From CAZSMC01 sp964607755 (GTDB taxonomy: Bacteria; Zhuqueibacterota; Zhuqueibacteria; Residuimicrobiales; Krinioviventaceae), in the NCBI GenBank assembly GCA_964607755.1, contig CAZSMC010000037.1, forward strand, positions 1-41,634: DNA of 41,634 nt, given 5' to 3'. The notes beneath the pieces were generated by a model. The model saw only the letters and a list, made by a program, of their open reading frames with translations. It had not been told where the DNA came from and did no database searches. Both the position numbers and the translations under genes were made by a program. Shown one piece after another: positions 33,739 to 41,634 of this stretch (within the stretch, counting starts at the first letter, position 1; every line of letters starts with the position of its first letter).

Positions 33739-36700
33739 ATGCAAAAACGATTAATTGTTTCGGTTATCTTGCTAGGCGGACTCTCTCTTTCCTTTTGTCA
33801 GCGAATATATGATATCAACCATTACATTGAAAATCCGGCCATGGTTGCCGAAAACCAAACGCCTCCGCATGCAACTCTGATGCCGTACTCGGATGTCACT
33901 GAGGCGAAAAGAGATGACTGGTCAGAGTCACCGTTCTACAAAAGTTTGAACGGAACCTGGAAGTTTCACTGGGCGCCAAACCCGCTCGAGGCACCGGTTG
34001 ATTTTCACCGTATTGGCTACAATGTTTCCCATTGGGATGATATTGAAGTACCTGGTGTCTGGCAAATGCAAGGTTACGGTCATAATATGTACCGGAACAT
34101 TCCACAGGCATTGCAACCCTATAACCCGCCGTTCGTACCGGACGATCTCAATCCGACCGGAAGCTACCGAACCACGTTTACCATTCCCTGGGATTGGGAT
34201 AACAGGCGAATATTTTTGCATTTCGATGGTGTGAAATCATGCGCTTTTGTCTGGATTAACGGCAGATATGTAGGATACGACCAGGGGAGCATGACCCCGG
34301 CCGAGTATGATATTACAGACTATATAAAACGCGGGGAAAATATACTCGCTGTCCGGGTGATGCGCTGGTCTGACGGCAGCTATCTGGAAGACCAGGACAT
34401 GTGGCGTTTTTCTGGCATTTACCGGAGGGTGTACCTGTTTGCCACGCCAACCGTTCATATCCGGGATTTTGCCGTGTCCACAGACCTGGATTCGAATTAT
34501 GAAAATGCCCATTTGAAAATTGATGCTGAAATAAAAAACTATACCAAAGAGCCTGCCGGACAGTTTTCCGTTCTCGCCCAGCTTTTCACAGCATCCGGTA
34601 AAAAGGTGGCAGAGTTTGAGAAAAAAGCGCTGATCAATCAAAACGAATCAATTCACATTATCCTGGAGAAAAAGATTGACAATCCGAAAAAGTGGTCGGC
34701 AGAACATCCCAACCTGTACATTTTGACGCTTTCTCTCAAGGACGAATCCGGGTACACCATTGAAGTTCTGTCCGATAAAATCGGCTTTCGGAAATTAGAG
34801 ATCAAAGACGGTCTGGCGCTGGTAAACGGCGTTGCCGTGGATTTTATGGGCGTGAACAAACATGAACATCATCCAGAATTCGGCCGGACAATGACTGAGA
34901 GCATGATGCGCCGCGACCTGGAATTGATGAAAAAATTTAATGTCAACGCTGTTCGCTTGTGCCATTACCCGAATGACCCGCTGTGGTACGACTTGTGCGA
35001 TGAGTATGGCATCTACGTACAAGACGAAGTCAATGCCGAGTGCCATTACGGAGAGGATTTTATAGCCGACTGGCACGGTATGGAAGACGCGTTCATGGAC
35101 CGGTTCGAACGCATGGTGCAGCGGGACAAGAATCATCCGTCTGTTGTTATGTGGAGCACCGGCAATGAATGCGGTACCGGTGCCGCTCAATTTTTGATGG
35201 CCGAGTACCTGCAAAAAACAGATACCACACGATTTGTCATGCACCAGGATCACAGCGGCACTGCACCCTATGCTGACATTATCGGCCCGCGGTACATTAT
35301 CCCGGCCATGTTTCTAAATTTGGCAAAAACGAGTGACAAACCAGTTGTTTCAGGAGAATATGCCCATGCCATGGGAAACAGTCTGGGCCATTTTGATGAA
35401 TATTGGAAACTGTTTCGCCGGTATGACAATCTTCAGGGCGGATTTATTTGGGACTGGGTTGACCAGGGATTGTGGGCGAAACTGTCTGCCACGACAGACC
35501 AGTCCCCATTCAATAACCTCGGCTATCTGATGGGCCGGCCCGAAATCGTTGGCGGTAAGAAAGGTCCCGCGGTTGCGCTTAGCGGCCTGGATGACTGGGT
35601 CGAGCTGTACCGCGACCGCAGTCTCGATATTACCGGAAAAGAAATCACGCTGGAAACCTGGATTTATCCGAGAAAATGGAACGGCACAAACCCTTTAATA
35701 ACAAAGGGTAATACCGCTTTCGGCTTGTCACAATCCGATGAAGACCATCTGGAATTTTACATCCACAACAAAAAAAGATACAGCGCAGTGGCCGAGTTGC
35801 CGGCCGACTGGTATTACAACTGGCATCACATCGCCGGTGTGTATGACGGTTCGTCGCTTCAGATAATTATTGACAGCGAGGTTTATGCGCGCACAGAATG
35901 CACAGCAGAAATTGGCTATAACCATTATCCGGTGTGTATTGGTCGCAATGCCGAGCTACATAACGATCAATTTTCCGGCTGGCTCAGTAATGCCATTTTC
36001 GACAATGTGCGCATTTATGCCAGAGCACTCTCGATTGAAGAATTGAATACTGGAAATATGAATGGCACAGGTCTCAGGCTCAAGCTCGATTTTGATCATT
36101 TCGAAGAGATGGATGATTATTTGAGTTACGGCGTGAGTCCATTTTGCATAAACGGTGTAGTTTTCCCAAACCGCAGAGTGCAGCCGGAAACCTGGCAGAT
36201 GAAAAAAAGTCAGCAGCCCGTGAATATTGAGCCGGTTAATCTGTCAAATGGACTGGTCAAAATCACCAATTATCATAATTTTACCAACCTTGATGAACTG
36301 GACTTTAGCTGGCGCGTTTCTGAAGATGATAAAGAAATCGACCGTGGCTCACTGAATGTAGATATCCCCCCCAGAGAGCAGGATACTGTAAAAGTGTATA
36401 TGAAAAGAATCAATCCAAAACCTGGACGACTTTACTGGCTGGATATTGACGTCACCTTGCCAAAAAAAACAATGTGGGCGCCAAAAAATCACACCGTGGC
36501 GTTCGAACAGTTTCAATTGCCTTTTTATCGTGAACGTGCCTCATCTGTACAGACTTTTTCCGGAGATTCGCTGTTTGTCAATCAATCTGCACATAAAGTC
36601 CGGGTCACTGGTCGTCATTTTATTTACACGTTTGATCGGGACCTCGGCACACTTTTTTCCATCCGCTTTGATAATAAAGAAATCATCGATAAAGGCCCGG

Positions 36701-37476
36701 TGCTGAGCGCTTTCCGGGCACCGATTCTGAATGAAGACGTTGCCTGGGGAGTGAAAGAATCGGATGAGTGGTACAGCATCGGCTTGGATCGTTTGGAACA
36801 TACAACAATGGACTTTTCTGTAACGCAATTGCAAGCCGGGCACGTACAGGTTGCGGTTAACACTTTTACCTCCGCTGACGGATTTACAGCCGGATTCATG
36901 AATGATTATATTTACGATATCTTTTCGAGCGGAGATATCATTCTCGAACACACCGTCACTCCGGTTGGCAAATATGAAATTTCTTACCTGCCTAAAATCG
37001 GGCTGCAATGCCGGTTGTCAGTCCAGTTCGACCGCCTCACATGGTACGGCCGGGGGCCGTGGGAAACCTATCCGGACCGCAAAACCGGAAACCGCATGGG
37101 CGTGTTTACCTCGTCAATCGATGATCATTATGTGCCTTATCTCGTTCCTCAGGATTACGGCAACAGGACTGATGTGAAATGGGCTGCTTTTGAAAATAGT
37201 GAGGGAACCGGTCTGGCTGTTTTTGCCAGAGAATCGACGAACGTTAGTGTAACACCGTACTCGAATGTTGACCGGGCATTGTATGCTTTTCAACTTGAGG
37301 AAACCGGAGCACTAACTGTTAACTTTGACTACATCGTTTCCGGCGTTGGTGGCACACCGGTTAATGCCAGACCCGCTTACCGGACGTATCCGCAGCGCTA
37401 TCGTTACGCGATAAGACTGACACCGTACAATGCCAATAAAACGGATCCGCTCACATTGAGCCGGACCAGATTTTAA
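33739..37476 (+). CDS. Secreted GH2 beta-galactosidase with an inserted LamG domain
   Basis: A 1245-residue LacZ-like enzyme; AGGA precedes the ATG at 33739 and a signal peptide follows (LIVSVILLGGLSLSFCQ). Order: sugar-binding jelly roll (about 40-220), immunoglobulin-like domain, TIM barrel, then the LacZ-type domain 4 and small-chain domain. The acid/base is E477 in WSTGNECGTG and the nucleophile E540 in SGEYAHAMGNS. Between FIWDWVDQGLW and FCINGVVFPNR, adjacent in LacZ apart from a short loop, a LamG/concanavalin-like module is inserted (about 605-775: ALSGLDDWVELYRD, ITLETWIYPRKW, DNVRIYARALSIEEL). It would cleave beta-galactosides, with the lectin module helping to hold polysaccharide. 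Confidence 0.92.
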   Translation: MQKRLIVSVILLGGLSLSFCQRIYDINHYIENPAMVAENQTPPHATLMPYSDVTEAKRDDWSESPFYKSLNGTWKFHWAPNPLEAPVDFHRIGYNVSHWDDIEVPGVWQMQGYGHNMYRNIPQALQPYNPPFVPDDLNPTGSYRTTFTIPWDWDNRRIFLHFDGVKSCAFVWINGRYVGYDQGSMTPAEYDITDYIKRGENILAVRVMRWSDGSYLEDQDMWRFSGIYRRVYLFATPTVHIRDFAVSTDLDSNYENAHLKIDAEIKNYTKEPAGQFSVLAQLFTASGKKVAEFEKKALINQNESIHIILEKKIDNPKKWSAEHPNLYILTLSLKDESGYTIEVLSDKIGFRKLEIKDGLALVNGVAVDFMGVNKHEHHPEFGRTMTESMMRRDLELMKKFNVNAVRLCHYPNDPLWYDLCDEYGIYVQDEVNAECHYGEDFIADWHGMEDAFMDRFERMVQRDKNHPSVVMWSTGNECGTGAAQFLMAEYLQKTDTTRFVMHQDHSGTAPYADIIGPRYIIPAMFLNLAKTSDKPVVSGEYAHAMGNSLGHFDEYWKLFRRYDNLQGGFIWDWVDQGLWAKLSATTDQSPFNNLGYLMGRPEIVGGKKGPAVALSGLDDWVELYRDRSLDITGKEITLETWIYPRKWNGTNPLITKGNTAFGLSQSDEDHLEFYIHNKKRYSAVAELPADWYYNWHHIAGVYDGSSLQIIIDSEVYARTECTAEIGYNHYPVCIGRNAELHNDQFSGWLSNAIFDNVRIYARALSIEELNTGNMNGTGLRLKLDFDHFEEMDDYLSYGVSPFCINGVVFPNRRVQPETWQMKKSQQPVNIEPVNLSNGLVKITNYHNFTNLDELDFSWRVSEDDKEIDRGSLNVDIPPREQDTVKVYMKRINPKPGRLYWLDIDVTLPKKTMWAPKNHTVAFEQFQLPFYRERASSVQTFSGDSLFVNQSAHKVRVTGRHFIYTFDRDLGTLFSIRFDNKEIIDKGPVLSAFRAPILNEDVAWGVKESDEWYSIGLDRLEHTTMDFSVTQLQAGHVQVAVNTFTSADGFTAGFMNDYIYDIFSSGDIILEHTVTPVGKYEISYLPKIGLQCRLSVQFDRLTWYGRGPWETYPDRKTGNRMGVFTSSIDDHYVPYLVPQDYGNRTDVKWAAFENSEGTGLAVFARESTNVSVTPYSNVDRALYAFQLEETGALTVNFDYIVSGVGGTPVNARPAYRTYPQRYRYAIRLTPYNANKTDPLTLSRTRF

Positions 37477-37606
37477 AACATAAAAAACTATAGCGCTCGA
37501 TCGAATAGGCAAGGTGAATTTTGGCTGCTTTTTTCTATCTTGCATTTCAACCACAAAATAAGCATATTTTGTAAAAACGGGGAATGGAAAAAATAAGGAG
37601 AAAAGG

Positions 37607-38581
37607 ATGGCGAATCTGCAAACCCGTTATTTGAATTTGAATTTGAAAAATCCCATCATTATCGGCAGCAGCGGATTAACAAAAACCGCTGATAAAATCG
37701 CTGATTGCGAAGCGGCCGGTGCTGTGGTGCTTAAAAGTCTGTTTGAAGAAGTGCTGGCTCAGCAAGACTATGGCCTCTCTGAAAGCGCTTCCATGCACAC
37801 CGAAGCCATTGATTACATTCGTTCCGAACTGGAAATGCAATACGAGCCGGAACATTATTGTGATTTGATTGTAGACGCCAAAAACCGGGTGGATATTCCG
37901 GTGATTGCCAGCATTAATTGCATGTCTGCCAAATGGTGGCCCAGTTTTGCCCGTAAAATCGAAACAGCCGGTGCAGATGCTTTAGAGTTGAATGTGTTCA
38001 AAACGGCAACAAATGTTGAGGAAAAGTCAGCCGATATGGAGCAGATGTATTCCGATATTTTATCCCGGGTTAAAAATGAAATTGATATTCCCGTTGCCCT
38101 TAAAATTGGCAGCTACTTTACCGCGCTCCCGCGGTTTGCTTATAAACTGGCCGAACAGGGTGTGGACGGACTGGTGTTGTTCAACCGGTTCACCGAAGCA
38201 GATATCGATATCGAAAAACTTGAAATTAAAACCACCTTTTCGTTCAGCACCTCCAACGAAATGTACCGCACGTTGCGTTGGATCGCTATTTTGTCCGGGC
38301 AAGTCGACTGCGACTTATCAGCCACCACGGGCGTCAAATCTGCCAAAGATGTGATCAAACTCATTCTTGCCGGTGCGTCTTCTGTGCAGATTGCTTCCCT
38401 GTTTTATCAAAAAGGTTTGTCCACCATTCCTGTTCTTATAACCGGATTGAAAAAATGGATGGATCAACATCGGTTTGAATCCATTGATGATTTTAAGGGC
38501 AATCTCAATTTTACCAATACGGTTTCGCCGGATTCTTATTTGCGCGTCCAGTTTATGGAAAAAATCAGGGGCGTGGAATAA
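37607..38581 (+). CDS. Dihydroorotate-dehydrogenase-like FMN protein
   Basis: A 324-residue TIM-barrel flavoprotein. LKNPIIIGSSGLTKTADKI is the start of the class 1 fold, ALKIGSYFTALP and the phosphate-binding AGASSVQIASLFYQKG are visible. The catalytic stretch of true dihydroorotate dehydrogenases (ELNxSCPN) reads ELNVFKTATN, so the active cysteine is missing. It belongs to the 'DHOD-like' group of unknown substrate that is often found in anaerobes. AAGGAG precedes the start. Confidence 0.82.
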   Translation: MANLQTRYLNLNLKNPIIIGSSGLTKTADKIADCEAAGAVVLKSLFEEVLAQQDYGLSESASMHTEAIDYIRSELEMQYEPEHYCDLIVDAKNRVDIPVIASINCMSAKWWPSFARKIETAGADALELNVFKTATNVEEKSADMEQMYSDILSRVKNEIDIPVALKIGSYFTALPRFAYKLAEQGVDGLVLFNRFTEADIDIEKLEIKTTFSFSTSNEMYRTLRWIAILSGQVDCDLSATTGVKSAKDVIKLILAGASSVQIASLFYQKGLSTIPVLITGLKKWMDQHRFESIDDFKGNLNFTNTVSPDSYLRVQFMEKIRGVE

Positions 38582-38684
38582 CAAATGTCCGGAATTCAAA
38601 TAAAATCTTGACAAGCCGTCTGGAAAAGTGCGGCTCGTTTATTTCAGGCGGATATGATTATTTAAAAAAATCAGGAGTACATCC

Positions 38685-39545
38685 CTGTCAACGATCCATA
38701 CGGGCACATGCAGTTGGAAATACGATTCCTGGAAAGGAATCATTTACTCTGATACGGCACACCATAATTACCTGCGTGAATATGCCACGCATTACAACAT
38801 AGTGGAAATCGATCAATGGTTCTGGTCCCTTTTCCCACCTGACAAGGTTGCATTGCCAAAAGGTCAGACTGTTCGCGAATATGTCGAATCCGTTCCGGAT
38901 AATTTTCTTTTCACAGTCAAAGTGCCAAACAGCATTACCTTAACTCATTTTTACCGGGGAAAAAAGTCCGATCCGCTGCAAGCCAATCCGCATTTTCTTT
39001 CAGTTGAATTGTTCTGGCAATTTCTTGACATTCTCGAGCCGATGCATTCGCGGCTCGTGCCGCTCATTTTTCAGTTCGAATATCTCAACAAACAAAAAAT
39101 GTCCGGAAAACAGGAATTTTTAGATCGTTTGCTCAGATTTTTTGCCAAATGTCCAGATGAATTTTCTTACTCTATTGAAAGCCGAAATCCAAACTATCTG
39201 GATAAAAATTATGTCGAAACGCTGTATCAAAACAATCTCTCACATGTCTTTTTGCAAGGCTATTACATGCCTTCTATTTTTAAAGTTTATGAAAAAGTTG
39301 AAAAAGCAATTAAAAATCTCGCAGTCATTCGCTTGCACGGTCCGAACCGGCAGGGTATTGAAAAACAAACCGGTAAAAACTGGGACCGGATTGTGGCGTC
39401 CAAAGATAACGAACTCTCCTCCCTGGCGCAGTTGATTGCAAAGCTAAATGAAAAGGATGTCACTGTTTACGTGAATGTCAACAATCATTACGAAGGCTCG
39501 GCTCCGCTGACGATTTCGCGGATTGTCGAGAGACTGCGAATATAA
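38685..39545 (+). CDS. DUF72-domain protein with a probable CTG start
   Basis: A 286-residue TIM-barrel-like protein of unknown function. The usual DUF72 N-terminus (IHTGTCSWKYDSWKGIIYS) is encoded in frame well upstream of the GTG at 38802, so the gene must begin earlier. The frame is open back to 38658 and contains no ATG, GTG or TTG before that motif; AGGAG at 38673 lies 7 bases before a CTG at 38685, the best start. Later motifs include FTVKVPNSITLTHFY, FQFEYLN, EFSYSIESRNPNYLD and VIRLHGPNR. It is 103 bases downstream of the DHOD-like gene. Confidence 0.85.
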   Translation: MSTIHTGTCSWKYDSWKGIIYSDTAHHNYLREYATHYNIVEIDQWFWSLFPPDKVALPKGQTVREYVESVPDNFLFTVKVPNSITLTHFYRGKKSDPLQANPHFLSVELFWQFLDILEPMHSRLVPLIFQFEYLNKQKMSGKQEFLDRLLRFFAKCPDEFSYSIESRNPNYLDKNYVETLYQNNLSHVFLQGYYMPSIFKVYEKVEKAIKNLAVIRLHGPNRQGIEKQTGKNWDRIVASKDNELSSLAQLIAKLNEKDVTVYVNVNNHYEGSAPLTISRIVERLRI

Positions 39546-39579
39546 TTAGTAGCCCCCAGAGTAAAAAAAAAGGTATGAC

Positions 39580-39858
39580 ATGAAAAAGAAGAGAAATTCC
39601 ACTAATGAAGATGAAGTGATTATCACTTGTTCTAAATGCGGGAAGAGACACAGGTATGAATCTTTGGAAGAGCTTGATTCTCTACCAATAGAAACTCCAT
39701 GTAGTGGCTGCGGTTTTCTGTTTTTGCAATACAATTTAAAAAAGATGGATGCGATCAAATTGTTACTTGAAGCAAAGGATCCAAAAGCGATGGCTATGCT
39801 GAAATCTGGAAACTTTGATGAATTTAACGAATATCTCAAAAAAGTTTTTGAGCTATAG
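39580..39858 (+). CDS. Small zinc-ribbon hypothetical protein
   Basis: A 92-residue protein with two cysteine pairs (CSKCGKRHRY and CSGCGFLF) forming a zinc ribbon, followed by a helical C-terminus (AIKLLLEAKDPKAMAMLK). It follows the DUF72 gene by 34 bases with AAAGGT upstream of the ATG. No relative is recognised. It is plausible as a real gene from its metal motif and its spacing. Confidence 0.6.
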   Translation: MKKKRNSTNEDEVIITCSKCGKRHRYESLEELDSLPIETPCSGCGFLFLQYNLKKMDAIKLLLEAKDPKAMAMLKSGNFDEFNEYLKKVFEL

Positions 39859-40391
39859 AGCGAGTCCACTGAAAAGCTAACGACACTATAAGCGTCCACG
39901 TATAGCGAGCAAAAACAATGCTTTGTGCATGCTGATCTTTATAACAGATTCAAAAGTGGTCATAGTCGTAGTTGTGTCTATGGTTTAAAATAAAGTTGAA
40001 ATCAATGTGCTCACAACCGAACAAGTTCGACAATCATCAAAAGCCAATTCGGCAGATTGCATATTTTTTGTCTATTATCCAAAAAATTGCTTTTAGAAAA
40101 CTTTATGATTAATCGTGCCTATATTCTTGATGATCTTAAAATACCACCTGATAACAGGCTTGAATCATTACATGGTGAGTGAGAAGGACAATATTACTTT
40201 TTCATTAAACACTAGAAATGGCAAACAACCATATACTCCACGATACGCTGATGCACCCCAGATTTCCCGTCGAAAAATGAAATCCTAAAACCAAATTCCG
40301 GGACCATTGTTCTTGGCGCGCGTCCGTGAGCATCAGTATTATGTGGTATAAATATCAGTGTAGCAAATTCGACCATAAAGGAATCTGATTA
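39859..40391. other. Intergenic region with a decayed toxin gene
   Basis: About 530 bases without an intact gene. The middle carries a HigB-like remnant. The stretch after it, where an antitoxin would be expected, has only short frames, none recognisable. Confidence 0.6.
40070..40215 (+). pseudogene. HigB-like (RelE superfamily) toxin remnant
   Basis: Read in two frames: SIIQKIAFRKLY, a frameshift, then LDDLKIPPDNRLESLHGE, an in-frame TGA, then EGQYYFFIKH and a TAG. This follows the order of HigB toxins (IQRIALRKL, then LRIPPGNRLEALKGDRKGQYSIRI). One frameshift and two stops make it inactive. The true left end could not be placed. Confidence 0.75.
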
Positions 40392-41634
40392 GTGAAAAAC
40401 GTGCTGGAACAATATCTACGAAATCTTACAGAAACTTCAAAACGTGGCGACGCTCGTGAAGAAAGTTATTACAAGCATCTCGACGATTTGATCAAGCAGT
40501 ATGCAGAACTGGAAAACGTCAAAAATATTGACATCACCATCCTTCCCAAAAAGACCAAAGCGGGAAATCCTGACTTTCGCATCTGGGACGGTAGAAATCA
40601 TATTGCCGGCTATATAGAAGCGAAAGATCCATCCGTCACCAATCTGGATTACATCGAAGGAACGGAACAATTAGAACGATATTTATCCACTTTTCCAAAT
40701 GTTATCCTGACTAATTTCTACGAATTTCGGCTTTACAGAGATGGACAGCGCACTGCCCAGGTTATGATCGGGCGCCCGGTCATTGCAAAAAAACTACAAA
40801 CTATACCACCGGTGGAAAATGTCGAACAATTCAAAGACCTCTTTGATTTATTCTTTTCCTTTTCTCTACCCAAAGTTCAAACCGCTCGTACGCTGGCAAT
40901 TGAATTAGCCAAACGTACCCGATTCCTTCGCGATGAAATTATATCTGTGGAAATTGAAAATAACGGCAGCAAAGGTCATAAACAAATTATCGGATTTTAT
41001 AAAGCTTTTAAAAAATATCTGATAGGGACATTAACGGAAAAACAATTCGCCGATCTTTACGCTCAAACCATTACGTACGGTCTGTTTGCCGCCAAAACCC
41101 GAGCGAACGGCGAGTTTAACCGTAAACTGGCTTTTGATTACATCCCCCATACCATCGGTTTTTTGCGCGACGTATTCCGCTTTATTTCGCTCGAAGAACC
41201 GCCCAAATCCCTGCAAATTATTGTGGATGACATCGCCGAAATTCTCAACGTGGCCGACGCCAATAAAATTCTGCATGAATATCACCGCACCGGAAAAGGC
41301 AGAGATCCGATCATCCATTTTTATGAAACGTTTCTGGCAACTTACGATCCGGAAATCCGTGAACGGCGCGGCGTTTATTACACACCGGAAGCCGTGGTCG
41401 GATATATTGTCCGTTCCATCCATTCCATTTTAAAGTCGCATTTTAGTCTGGCGGATGGGCTGGCCAGTGAAGACGTAAAACTACTCGACCCGGCCGGCGG
41501 AACGCTAACCTTCCCGGCGGAAGCCATTCGGCTGGCAGCAGATGAATTTAAAGAAAAATACGGCACCGGCGGTTTGCATCGCTGGATTAAAAAACACATT
41601 CTGGCAAATTTTCATTCGTTTGAACTGATGATGG
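40392..41634 (+). CDS. Type ISP-like restriction-modification enzyme, N-terminal part
   Basis: A GTG start at 40392 with AAAGGA upstream; 414 codons are visible and the gene continues past the window edge. The N-terminus carries a nuclease-like site: D61 in GNPDFRIW, then E76-x-K78 in YIEAKD, a PD-(D/E)xK pattern. A helical region follows to about 320. The methyltransferase part begins with RRGVYYTPEAVV (about 326) and the AdoMet-binding motif I as LLDPAGGTLTF (D366), a variant of DPACGSGTF. Single-chain enzymes with nuclease, helicase and N6-adenine methyltransferase parts are typical of type ISP or IIG. Motif IV (NPPY) and the specificity domain are beyond the edge. Confidence 0.85.
   Translation, partial: MKNVLEQYLRNLTETSKRGDAREESYYKHLDDLIKQYAELENVKNIDITILPKKTKAGNPDFRIWDGRNHIAGYIEAKDPSVTNLDYIEGTEQLERYLSTFPNVILTNFYEFRLYRDGQRTAQVMIGRPVIAKKLQTIPPVENVEQFKDLFDLFFSFSLPKVQTARTLAIELAKRTRFLRDEIISVEIENNGSKGHKQIIGFYKAFKKYLIGTLTEKQFADLYAQTITYGLFAAKTRANGEFNRKLAFDYIPHTIGFLRDVFRFISLEEPPKSLQIIVDDIAEILNVADANKILHEYHRTGKGRDPIIHFYETFLATYDPEIRERRGVYYTPEAVVGYIVRSIHSILKSHFSLADGLASEDVKLLDPAGGTLTFPAEAIRLAADEFKEKYGTGGLHRWIKKHILANFHSFELMM

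Noticed and set aside
1..41634. CRISPR array or rRNA/tRNA genes
   Set aside because: No regularly spaced direct repeats and no recognisable rRNA or tRNA sequence were seen on reading the window; this was by eye, not by a covariance search.

Overview
This is a bacterial scaffold window of moderate GC content. It contains two runs of exactly 100 N (1177-1276 and 13660-13759). Two secreted proteins end in a type IX secretion (T9SS) sorting domain with the NYPNPFNP signature. Together with an anaerobe-type split-Soret cytochrome c, a selA gene and many secreted carbohydrate-active enzymes, this suggests an uncultured anaerobic member of the FCB-like lineages (KSB1, Calditrichota, Ignavibacteria or similar). 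The phylum is an inference; no rRNA or tRNA gene was seen.

Layout. 1-7698 (minus strand) is a polysaccharide-degradation cluster: a GHL6-like protein cut by the window edge, two alpha-L-fucosidase (GH29) fragments joined by a gap, a GH63-like (alpha/alpha)6 hydrolase and two Cys-type sulfatases. A decayed C-terminus of a third GH29 gene lies just upstream of the sulfatases. The combination points to a sulfated, fucose-containing glycan. 8113-9306 is a T9SS-exported protein with a strong terminator. 9757-13472 (plus) is housekeeping: a PTS EIIA-like protein, a zinc-ribbon/DUF2007 protein, hisS, a SpoU methyltransferase and a CPBP protease. 13792-17320 (minus) holds nicotinate phosphoribosyltransferase, a CE15-like esterase and an SGNH lipoprotein. 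17681-19409 (plus) is a cobalamin-binding radical SAM gene coupled to a small ParB-like gene. 19492-24229 (minus) is purA, a STAS protein, secF and secD. 24530-30609 (plus, apart from one antitoxin) holds a shortened NhaC antiporter, an AbrB antitoxin with a destroyed toxin, a split-Soret cytochrome fused to a T9SS domain, a membrane protein, an MFS transporter and selA. 30854-39858 holds a FitA/VapC-type toxin-antitoxin pair, a GNAT acetyltransferase, a TM1410-type putative glycosidase, a large GH2 beta-galactosidase with an inserted LamG domain, a dihydroorotate-dehydrogenase-like protein, a DUF72 protein and a small zinc-ribbon protein. 40066-41634 has a decayed HigB toxin followed by a type ISP-like restriction-modification gene that runs off the end.

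How it fits together. The secreted hydrolases, sulfatases and esterases would strip sulfate, fucose, galactose and ester groups from plant or algal polysaccharide, with SecDF supporting export. The window also records a lot of decay: the GH29 remnant, the NhaC internal loss, the toxin stub and the HigB pseudogene. Both assembly gaps can be interpreted. The first joins two different GH29 genes and probably hides more than 100 bases. The second is flanked by an identical 55-base copy on each side, so the two contigs really overlap.
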